A stretch of 64,000 nucleotides of DNA, from the NCBI GenBank assembly GCA_024643365.1, contig JAHENC010000025.1, positions 1 through 64,000 on the forward strand, given 5' to 3'. How positions within the stretch are numbered: the first letter of the stretch is position 1; each line of letters opens with the position of its first letter. The translations under genes were made by a program, and so were the position numbers. The DNA is from Crocinitomicaceae bacterium. Its GTDB lineage: Bacteria; Bacteroidota; Bacteroidia; Flavobacteriales_D; Crocinitomicaceae. This document shows, piece by piece, positions 57,077 to 63,948 of the stretch. The notes beneath the pieces are model-generated. The model saw only the letters and a list, made by a program, of their open reading frames with translations, was not told where the DNA came from and ran no database searches.

Positions 57077-57171
57077 GTACCCTTTGATTTGGAGGGTGTG
57101 TTTGTTAATTTTGGTGGGTTGAGCTACCGTTTAAAAAATGAAGAAGTAGGCATGTATACAAGTTATGCCAC
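57077..57171 (+). promoter_or_regulatory. Shared upstream module, copy A
   Basis: It contains GTACCCT...AGGGTGT (57077-57099), GTTGAGCTAC at 57118-57127 and a hairpin GTAGGCAT (57146-57153) with ATGCCAC (57165-57171). The same order and similar sequence occur at 60580-60700 in front of the ATPase operon. The hairpin arms differ between the copies but still pair, so the fold is probably under selection. It lies in the leader of the gene at 57189. Confidence 0.5.
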
Positions 57172-57188
57172 ATTTAAAATAGACACAC

Positions 57189-57917
57189 ATGGGACAATTT
57201 GATGACGCGAAAGAACTAGTAGGACATTGCAAGCCGACCTTTAACAAAATTGAGCAGGCTTACAAAGAATCATTGCACGACAGGGAAATTAAAAAAACTC
57301 TTCTGATTGAAATAAAAAATTTTATGGAGAATTTACGTTCTGCTTTGGACTTTACTGCCCACGGACTTTTCGACAAGTATGGTAACAGCACACCTTCAAA
57401 GCCAAGAATATATTTTCCATATGCTTGGGCTTCCTTAGACAAAGTACATTTTCAATCAAATAATATTATTGAAAAAAATCTTCCTGGAGTAACTGCGAAT
57501 AGACCTGATATTGCAACAAAAATTGAAAGCTACCAGCACTTTGAAAATGTTGCTAATAGTTGGTTGCCAAAGTTTATGGAGTTAAATAATGAAAACAAAC
57601 ACCAACAGTTAACTCCTCAAATAAGAAAAGAAACTAAACAATTAAATATATCTTCTGGAGGAGCTTCAATTTCACTCGGACAAGGAGCTTCAATTAGTTT
57701 AGGACATGGGACCTCGATTTCTTTTGGTGGACTCGTCATTCCGGGAGGACAGTCCTTCGATGCCAATAACCCTGCAAAGATCATCGGGCAAGGTAAACAA
57801 GAAGTCATTACTTGGGTATCTTTTCTTTTTTCAACAAATAATGAATTGGTTCTACCTCTATTGAAACAAGCTTTGGATGGGACAGAAAAAATAGTTAATG
57901 AATTATCAAACATTTAA
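57189..57917 (+). CDS. Unknown protein with Ser/Gly octapeptide repeats, partner of protease
   Basis: 242 residues, no family recognised and no signal or membrane segment. Residues 1-150 are mainly helical (IEIKNFMENLRSALDFTAHGLF resembles helical HEPN-like bundles but has no RxxxxH motif). Residues 158-181 are three octapeptide units, GASISLGQ, GASISLGH and GTSISFGG, which suggest a small beta-turn or beta-solenoid piece. The C-terminus is helical again. It is followed after 11 bp by a trypsin-like protease gene, so the two are most likely one operon. A sensor or substrate of the protease is a reasonable guess, but it is only a guess. Confidence 0.6.
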   Translation: MGQFDDAKELVGHCKPTFNKIEQAYKESLHDREIKKTLLIEIKNFMENLRSALDFTAHGLFDKYGNSTPSKPRIYFPYAWASLDKVHFQSNNIIEKNLPGVTANRPDIATKIESYQHFENVANSWLPKFMELNNENKHQQLTPQIRKETKQLNISSGGASISLGQGASISLGHGTSISFGGLVIPGGQSFDANNPAKIIGQGKQEVITWVSFLFSTNNELVLPLLKQALDGTEKIVNELSNI

Positions 57918-57928
57918 TAATAAACACA

Positions 57929-58621
57929 ATGTTCAGAAATGTAAATAAAACAGTTAGGGAATCAATTTATGGAGTGCTTTGTAAGTCAGCAGTTGGAAAC
58001 AATCAAATTGTTTGTGGGACAGGTACAGCTTTTATGATTGCTCCGGGTGTTTGTGCGACCGCTGCACACGTATTACATTTAGACGGAGATAAAACAAAGA
58101 CTTTACATCAGAGTATTGAATTAATTCGTGCTCCTGACATTGGAACACCAATGTTAGTTGCAACGCTTATTGTTGAAGACACAGAAAGAGATTTAGCTCT
58201 TATTAAAATAACAAATCCGACAAACAGCTCGGTAATTCCATTATATAAAACAAAAATAGATTCAGGCATAAATACTGGAGCTTTAGGCTTTCCACTTGCG
58301 CAAGTTTCTTTTGTAAATAATCAAATTGCATTTAATCTTCTGGAACGTTTTCAAGGAGCTTACATTTCTGCATATAACACTGCAGCTTATCCTCACGCTA
58401 ATCCCAATAATATAACGTTAGACACTTATGAAACGGACTCTTTGACTTATAGTGGTTCAAGTGGTTGTCCGGGCTTTACGGTTGAAGCAAAATGTTTCGG
58501 TATGGTTATCGGGTCTGTATCAGAAAATAATAAAGACAATTCCGCTCGACTAGCAATCTCTCTTTGGGTTCCATCAATGGACATTATAAACTTTGCAGCT
58601 GGAAATGGAATAAAAATATAA
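57929..58621 (+). CDS. Trypsin-like serine protease, no signal peptide
   Basis: 230 residues of the chymotrypsin-like fold with the full triad: His47 in CATAAHVLH, Asp88 in ERDLALIKI and Ser178 in YSGSSGCPGF. There is no export signal, so the enzyme probably acts in the cytoplasm, which is unusual for the DegP/HtrA type; no PDZ domain is attached. Small cytoplasmic trypsin-like proteases are effectors in several bacterial defence operons. It follows the 242-residue unknown protein by 11 bp and sits between HTH and AbiE genes in the accessory region. Confidence 0.82.
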   Translation: MFRNVNKTVRESIYGVLCKSAVGNNQIVCGTGTAFMIAPGVCATAAHVLHLDGDKTKTLHQSIELIRAPDIGTPMLVATLIVEDTERDLALIKITNPTNSSVIPLYKTKIDSGINTGALGFPLAQVSFVNNQIAFNLLERFQGAYISAYNTAAYPHANPNNITLDTYETDSLTYSGSSGCPGFTVEAKCFGMVIGSVSENNKDNSARLAISLWVPSMDIINFAAGNGIKI

Positions 58622-58737
58622 ACATGTCATAATACGGGTTTTGCGTTAGTGGGCGGAAGGCGCGAATAGAAACATTTGAGTAATTGATAAACTTTGGTGC
58701 TGGCAGACAGTTTTCAGGCTCAATAATTTATCCAATC

Positions 58738-58791
58738 TGCATGATTTTTTCCTTTTTTTACATGCAATTCAAAAAAAGTACTTTACTTTTG
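58738..58791 (+). promoter_or_regulatory. Promoter/operator region of the abiE pair
   Basis: TGCATG (58738-58743) and CATGCA (58761-58766) form an inverted repeat with an 17-bp gap. TACTTTTG (58784-58791) fits the TAnnTTTG promoter box, 10 bp before the ATG. AbiEi antitoxins are known to bind inverted repeats in their own promoter, which would give negative autoregulation here. Confidence 0.4.
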
Positions 58792-58801
58792 TAATTGAGT
58801 C

Positions 58802-59383
58802 ATGGAACTACTCCGTCAACATATCAAGCAAGGTGAAGTATATCGCCGTTCTGACCTAGAATATTATTCCACGGCCATAGATCGGCATTTAGCGTCGCTC
58901 ACTAAAGATGGAACATTGGAGAAATTGAACCAGGGCTTGTATTACGCACCAAAGCAATCTAAATTTGGGGCTGTTCCACCGGATGATCGCCAAGTAGTAG
59001 AACGTTTTCTGAAGGACGACGATTTTCTTTTGGTTTCCCCAAATACATTTAATTCATTAGGGCTTGGACTTACACAGCTTTATAATACAACATGGGTTTA
59101 CAACCATAAGCGTAAAGGCGAGTTTCAACTGAATGGAAAAACCTTTGAGTTCAAACTAAAATCCGCTTTCCCTAAACATATCTACAGGGAATATTTACTC
59201 GTTGATTTATTAAATAATTTAGATAACCTAGCGGAAGACCAAATCCATGCTGTATATAAATTGCCATCAAATGTACGCAATTTCGATACAGATGTGTTGA
59301 TGAAGGCTACTCAACAATATGGAACAGGCAAAACAAAGCGAACTTTAAAATCCATCGTTAGAAACGTACTACAACATGCTTGA
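58802..59383 (+). CDS. AbiEi-type antitoxin (DUF6088-like)
   Basis: 193 residues. The N-terminal winged helix (LLRQHIKQGEVYRRSDLEYY) is followed by the AbiEi body with EKLNQGLYYAPKQSKFGAVPPDD and LVSPNTFNSLGLGLTQLYNTTWV. This matches the DUF6088 / AbiEi antitoxin family. In the type IV AbiE system the antitoxin represses its own promoter and counters the toxin without direct binding. It overlaps the toxin gene by 8 nt. Confidence 0.85.
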   Translation: MELLRQHIKQGEVYRRSDLEYYSTAIDRHLASLTKDGTLEKLNQGLYYAPKQSKFGAVPPDDRQVVERFLKDDDFLLVSPNTFNSLGLGLTQLYNTTWVYNHKRKGEFQLNGKTFEFKLKSAFPKHIYREYLLVDLLNNLDNLAEDQIHAVYKLPSNVRNFDTDVLMKATQQYGTGKTKRTLKSIVRNVLQHA

Positions 59384-60329
59384 TTTTATTCATAACGACC
59401 CGGAATTCAAGGAACTTCTCTCCATCGTATCCTCCAAAAAAGGAATTGATATTACATTAATTGAGAAGGACTATTGGATCATGCATGCGTTGTTTTCCTT
59501 ACAACAACAGGGAATTGAGTTTGAATTGAAAGGAGGCACTTCGTTATCGAAAGGATTTGGCTTAATTCATCGCTTTTCAGAGGACATTGACATTCACATA
59601 CGAACCAATTTTGGTTTAGAAATCGAAGGAAAAGAAGATAAACCCAAAGTAAGAGCGGCACGCAAAGAATTTTATGATGTGCTCGCCAAATCACTTTCAA
59701 TTAATGGAATTATTGAAATTAAGCGAGATCATGATTTTGATGACCCCGAAAAATACCGCAGCGGGGGAATTCGCTTGTATTATCAAAGTTACACACCAAC
59801 ACTTGAAGGACTTAAAGATGGTATTTTACTCGAGGCTGGTTTTGACACCATAACACCCAATCAGCCCATCGATATTTCATCCTGGATTTGGGAACACCTT
59901 GTTTCAATAAATGCAAGCAGTAATTACATCAACAACACAGCCATTGGCGTTCAATGTTATCACCCAGGATATACGTTGATTGAAAAACTGCAAACGATCA
60001 TCAGGAAATATCGTAACAAAGACAATCCTGGTGCTTCTGATGATAAAAACTTTATGCGCCAATACTATGATGTATATTGTTTATTGGGTGATTCTGACAT
60101 TCAATCATTCATAGGCAGTTCTGAGTACTTAGCACACAAAGCGGTAAGAATAAAAGGAGCTGACAAGCAAATACCACTACAAGAACATCCGGCCCTGTTA
60201 TTAACAGAAACTGAATTTCGAGAATCATTCAAATCTCGTTATCAATCCACTTCAAAGCTATATTACAACGGTCAGCCTGATTTTGAAGAGGTGCTAGCCA
60301 GAATAGACATGTTCTTGCCTATACTTTGA
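59376..60329 (+). CDS. AbiEii/AbiGii-type nucleotidyltransferase toxin
   Basis: 317 residues. The nucleotidyltransferase site is clear: GGTSLSKGFG at 53-61 and the acidic pair Asp70 and Asp72 in FSEDIDIHI. It matches the AbiEii/AbiGii toxin family. Related toxins transfer nucleotides to tRNA acceptor stems and stop translation, causing abortive infection against phage. Start overlaps the antitoxin end by 8 nt, so both are made together. Confidence 0.92.
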   Translation: MLDFIHNDPEFKELLSIVSSKKGIDITLIEKDYWIMHALFSLQQQGIEFELKGGTSLSKGFGLIHRFSEDIDIHIRTNFGLEIEGKEDKPKVRAARKEFYDVLAKSLSINGIIEIKRDHDFDDPEKYRSGGIRLYYQSYTPTLEGLKDGILLEAGFDTITPNQPIDISSWIWEHLVSINASSNYINNTAIGVQCYHPGYTLIEKLQTIIRKYRNKDNPGASDDKNFMRQYYDVYCLLGDSDIQSFIGSSEYLAHKAVRIKGADKQIPLQEHPALLLTETEFRESFKSRYQSTSKLYYNGQPDFEEVLARIDMFLPIL

Positions 60330-60344
60330 AAAATGGTCCTTCTT

Positions 60345-60375
60345 TATGTATAGAAAATCCATTTTTCTATACATA
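60345..60375. repeat. 13-bp perfect inverted repeat
   Basis: TATGTATAGAAAA (60345-60357) and TTTTCTATACATA (60363-60375) pair perfectly around a 5-nt loop, 15 bp after the toxin stop. A shorter partial copy (TGTATAG...CTATAAA) lies 15-40 bp further on. No T run follows directly, so it is either a weak terminator or a protein binding site. Confidence 0.65.
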
Positions 60376-60443
60376 TTGATCGTTGATTGTATAGTTTTTA
60401 ATGTTTTCTATAAATTCACTACGTTTAAAAAGTGAAGGGATTG

Positions 60444-60542
60444 ATGCATGTGCCACAATCGCCACAAATTAGCAGTTTTCGTGCCGACGCACAAATATTA
60501 ATGAGCCGATTAGCAAAAATAGAAAAAGCTGGCGGGGAATAG
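60444..60542 (+). other. Possible 32-codon ORF or gene remnant
   Basis: ATG at 60444 opens a frame with coding-like composition (FRADAQILMSRLAKIEKAGG) and a stop at 60540-60542. It may be the tail of a decayed gene or a small protein. The remaining gap 60330-60749 holds only the inverted repeat and the shared module. Confidence 0.3.
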
Positions 60543-60579
60543 TAGGTTCCCAAATCAAATAAGATTTTTACTTAATAAA

Positions 60580-60700
60580 GTACCCTCATGATTAGGGTGT
60601 AATTACCGTTGATTTTTTCATGGGTAGTTGTTTATTTTGTTCTGTGTTGAACTACTATTAAAAAGTGAAAACGTAGCCATTTATATAAGTTATAGGCTAC
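60580..60700 (+). promoter_or_regulatory. Shared upstream module, copy B
   Basis: Same order as copy A: GTACCCT...AGGGTGT (60580-60600), GTTGAACTAC (60646-60655) and a hairpin GTAGCC (60673-60678) with GGCTAC (60695-60700). The arms differ from copy A but still pair. It lies in the leader of the ATPase operon. Confidence 0.5.
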
Positions 60701-60749
60701 TCTATAACGACAACTACTAAACAACACCAAACACAAATATACTTTGAAT

Positions 60750-60944
60750 ATGAAAGAACTAAGAGATTGGATAGCAGAATTTAAGACTGAAAATGCTGAA
60801 CTAAATGGCTTTGTTGCAAAACTAGAAGGATTCATTTCTGATGCTGGTTTTAACATGTCAAAATTCGAGAATGCTGTTAATCAAGGTCTGAAAAATAAGG
60901 AAGAAGAAATTAGAAAAACTTTTACTGAAGATATTGAAAATTAA
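60750..60944 (+). CDS. Small coiled-coil protein, partner of ATPase
   Basis: 64 residues from the ATG at 60750 (MKELRDWIAEFKTENAELNG). The sequence is acidic and almost all helical with heptad-like spacing (ENAELNGFVAKLEGFI, KNKEEEIRKTF). No family is known to me. Its end overlaps the ATPase gene by 11 nt in the next frame, and that gene has no ATG, so translation of the ATPase probably depends on this gene. It may be a small subunit that plugs or regulates the ATPase, comparable to short partners of other two-gene defence systems, but this is inference. Confidence 0.6.
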   Translation: MKELRDWIAEFKTENAELNGFVAKLEGFISDAGFNMSKFENAVNQGLKNKEEEIRKTFTEDIEN

Positions 60945-63360
60945 GAAAATTACTGTTGAAAATTTCAGGGGACTTCGGTTGCCTGTTTCTATTGATTTTG
61001 TCAAAAATAATAAGACGACCTCTGCGTTGATTTATGGCAGAAACGGAACAGGTAAAAGTTCAATGGTAGATGCTTGGGAATGGCTTCATAATTTCTATAT
61101 TGAAAATTTAAGCCGAGAAGGTGTATTATTAACTGATTTACCACACAAAGCATCGGGTGGAATTAACAGCTACATTTCAGTTGACTTCCAACACACTTCA
61201 ATAAATAATGCAACCGCTACATTCAATCCCAGGAAAATAACCACGCCAACTACGACAGGAGAATACAATGAATTCAGAGCATTAAGTACTTACCCAAATT
61301 ACTTGCGATACACAGACCTAAATGATTTTATTTGTAAAAAGCGTAAAGCTGCGAGATACGAATACATTGCAAAATATTTTGGGCTTGAAAAATTTTCATT
61401 GCTTCAAGATACATTACAATCAAGTCTTAATAAGCAATCAATTAATTTACAAAAACTTAAAACAGATTTTGAAACAAGTAACAATGCAATAAATATGATT
61501 ACAGGATTGACAACGGTTGATGAAACTACTGCTGTTAAATTCATCAACACGATTGCAGCAAAACATAAAATAACGATCATCACAAGTTTCAATCAAGCAG
61601 AAAAAGTCAAGACTGCTCTACAAAAAATCGTTCAGAAAAATCCGGTTACAAAAGAACTTACTGAGTGGAAAGCGTTTCAATTAAGACAAAACCAATTTTA
61701 TCCAATCACAACTGCAAAAGCAAATTGCGGAGCACTTGAAGAATTATTTACTGACTTGAAGCAGAATGAGGAAAATATAAAACAACTTATTCTATCGTCT
61801 CTTTACGAACAAAGCATTGAGGTAATTACCAAACTGGAAGAGAAAACCATGTGTCCAGTTTGCGATGAAACTTTTGATGGTGATTTGTTGCAGCATATTA
61901 CAGATAAACACAATTCTTTGGCAGCACTGAATAAAAGGAAAATTGAATTTGAATCAAAAAAAACATTATTAGAAAAACAGTTCGAAGGAATTTCAAGAAA
62001 AATAGCCGCTATTGAAGCTGAGAGTAGTTCTGTTATATTGTCGGTATTTCAAACTTTCTTTAATGATTTATCAACAATCACTTCATCGCTGCCAACTTTA
62101 ATTACAACGCTTAAAATACCGCTTAAAGATTTAGCAACACTATTAATCAGTAATGAAACAGCAATTGCAAAAATAGAAACCATAATTTCCGATGAAGTAG
62201 CGAGTAAAAAGCTCGTTGCTGATAAAATTGCAGTTTTGTCAAGAGATGAAACTACAAAAACTTTAGCACAGGATTACACAAACCTTTCAAACATTATTGA
62301 CAATTTCAAAAGTCATTCAATCAATAAGGCGAAAGTGACATATTTGGAAGACATCACAGATAATCTTCAAACGTTTTTCAATTCCCTTACTACATACATT
62401 CAGACAGAAATTCAAAATACTTTCACTGTTATTTCCGCTGATGTAGTTGATTACTTTAATGTTCTAGAAAACTCAAATCCTGACATTAAAAATCCTGCAT
62501 TAAAACTTATTACAGGGAAAGATAAAGCTGTTGAATTAGAGATTGAATTTGCTTCTGAGAAAATTACACCTGCGTTTAAATTTCTGAGTGAAAGTCAAGT
62601 AAATAGTTTTGGTCTGGCCTTCTTTCTAGCAGCAGTAAAACGTTTCAACAAAGATTTCAAGTTTTTTATTTTAGACGATGTTGTAAATAGTTTTGATAGT
62701 TTTAAAAGACCAAGAGTCGCAAAGTTAATTGCTTCCAAATTCAGTGAATTTCAAGTTTTAATGATTACCCACGACCAAATTTTCTTTGATACTGTGCAAA
62801 GAAAATTTCCTGAATGGCAACGATATAAATTCACATCTTGGGATTATTCAACTGGACCTAAATTTAAACCGTCAAAAAACTATTTGGAAGAAATTAAAGC
62901 ATATCTAGAAGAGGATAATCCTATAACTGCTGGTCAAACGTTAGGTAAATATTTGGAATGGATTTTTGGCATTCTTTGTCAGAATATGGAAACGCCAATT
63001 CCTTACAGGGTAGAAAATGTTTATACTCTTTCAGACTACTACAATCCACTTGCAAAAAGATTTAGAGATAAAATCAAACTCCCCAATAAACAAAACAACC
63101 TTTTTGAATTACTTGATGAATTTGAAACTGGAACAATATTCAGAAACTATTGTGTGCACTGGAAAAATGAAGCGACTCAGTTCACTTCAGAGGAGATTGA
63201 GGCAATTTTTAAAAAGTGGATTGAAATTGAAGAAGTCATATTTTGCACCTCGTGTAAGTCATTTGTTCATTATCAAAATATTAGCAAAACAAACTATGTT
63301 AGGTGTGAATGTGGAACAGTAAACTTACTCGACGAAAAACATTTTAATAATGCCAAATAA
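60934..63360 (+). CDS. SMC-like AAA ATPase with zinc motif, HEPN-type motif and zinc ribbon
   Basis: 808 residues. ATPase half 1: Walker A GRNGTGKS at 35-42. A long coiled coil (about 160-500) carries CPVC (307-310) followed by His321 and His326, i.e. a zinc hook or C2H2 unit at its tip. ATPase half 2: signature-like LSESQ (551-555), Walker B FFILDDVVNSFDS (Asp581-Asp582) and the switch MITHDQ. The tail holds RNYCVH (737-742), which matches the R-x4-H nuclease motif of HEPN domains, and a zinc ribbon CTSC (771-774)...CEC (791-793). The layout resembles RloC/PrrC-type anticodon nucleases, in which a HEPN RNase is controlled by an SMC-like ATPase. Start codon is a TTG in an overlap with the upstream gene; see findings. 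Confidence 0.85.
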   Translation: MKIKKITVENFRGLRLPVSIDFVKNNKTTSALIYGRNGTGKSSMVDAWEWLHNFYIENLSREGVLLTDLPHKASGGINSYISVDFQHTSINNATATFNPRKITTPTTTGEYNEFRALSTYPNYLRYTDLNDFICKKRKAARYEYIAKYFGLEKFSLLQDTLQSSLNKQSINLQKLKTDFETSNNAINMITGLTTVDETTAVKFINTIAAKHKITIITSFNQAEKVKTALQKIVQKNPVTKELTEWKAFQLRQNQFYPITTAKANCGALEELFTDLKQNEENIKQLILSSLYEQSIEVITKLEEKTMCPVCDETFDGDLLQHITDKHNSLAALNKRKIEFESKKTLLEKQFEGISRKIAAIEAESSSVILSVFQTFFNDLSTITSSLPTLITTLKIPLKDLATLLISNETAIAKIETIISDEVASKKLVADKIAVLSRDETTKTLAQDYTNLSNIIDNFKSHSINKAKVTYLEDITDNLQTFFNSLTTYIQTEIQNTFTVISADVVDYFNVLENSNPDIKNPALKLITGKDKAVELEIEFASEKITPAFKFLSESQVNSFGLAFFLAAVKRFNKDFKFFILDDVVNSFDSFKRPRVAKLIASKFSEFQVLMITHDQIFFDTVQRKFPEWQRYKFTSWDYSTGPKFKPSKNYLEEIKAYLEEDNPITAGQTLGKYLEWIFGILCQNMETPIPYRVENVYTLSDYYNPLAKRFRDKIKLPNKQNNLFELLDEFETGTIFRNYCVHWKNEATQFTSEEIEAIFKKWIEIEEVIFCTSCKSFVHYQNISKTNYVRCECGTVNLLDEKHFNNAK

Positions 63361-63605
63361 ATGGAGACAAAACTTTATGCGCAGAGAAGAACAGCCTGTA
63401 ACAGCGGCTACAAGAAATTTGTGATTCAGAGGTTAAATGAGGTTCTGTGCTTCTATTCAAGTTCAGCACAGTTTAACAATTTTACACTCCAAAACCCGCG
63501 CGAACGCCAAGGATCAAAGCCTTACAAGTTAACTCTTAAACACTTAGAATGTTGATCACCAATTAAAAACAAAAGAAAACTAAATGAAATAAATACAAAG
63601 ATTCT
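63361..63605. other. Intergenic stretch after the ATPase
   Basis: No recognised gene. A 64-codon open frame at 63361-63555 has no family and unlikely composition. GCCTGTAAC at 63394-63402, followed by a GC-richer piece near 63495-63510, resembles short elements I have seen at the ends of accessory genes in Bacteroidota, but I cannot name it. Confidence 0.3.
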
Positions 63606-63928
63606 GGGGGCAGAGGGTCGAAATGATACGTTTTGCAAAATGGTACCACGTCTAGGATATACGCTAGCTGGGAAGGACAATACCAATTTCCAAATTTTCC
63701 TGCAAAGGAATTAATGAGGAATGAGTTATCAACAGACAAAGAACTGTTGATGCCCTGAAATTGGTCCTGTGGATGGATTTTCTAAGCATATTTATTGTGG
63801 TTATGAATTTACAGACTAAGGTAACAATTTCTATACCTGAGATGAGTAGCGTTGCCTCCCTCAAAAGAGGATTAAAGCTTCGAATGAGCATGTGCATTTT
63901 TAACCTGCTACTAATAGTATCTGCCCCC
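63606..63928 (+). ncRNA. Putative structured RNA before a reverse-transcriptase-like ORF
   Basis: Nested helices in about 320 nt: outer 9-bp GGGGGCAGA (63606-63614) with TCTGCCCCC (63920-63928); inner ACCAATTT (63682-63689) with AAATTGGT (63758-63765); hairpin ATCAACAG (63728-63735) with CTGTTGAT (63744-63751); AGTAGC (63845-63850) with GCTACT (63907-63912); tetraloop CCTC-AAAA-GAGG (63859-63870). All arms are perfect. An outer helix that closes the region and ends 20 nt before an ORF is the layout of retron msr-msd and of DRT2-type templates. No protein gene explains this stretch. Structure is from reading by eye; no folding energy was computed. Confidence 0.5.
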
Positions 63929-63948
63929 TCTTTTTAAACTTGATTAAA

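Noticed and set aside
63361-63555. 64-codon ORF after the ATPase as a gene
   Set aside because: No family, no clear ribosome site and mixed composition; the frame crosses a GC-richer element that looks non-coding.
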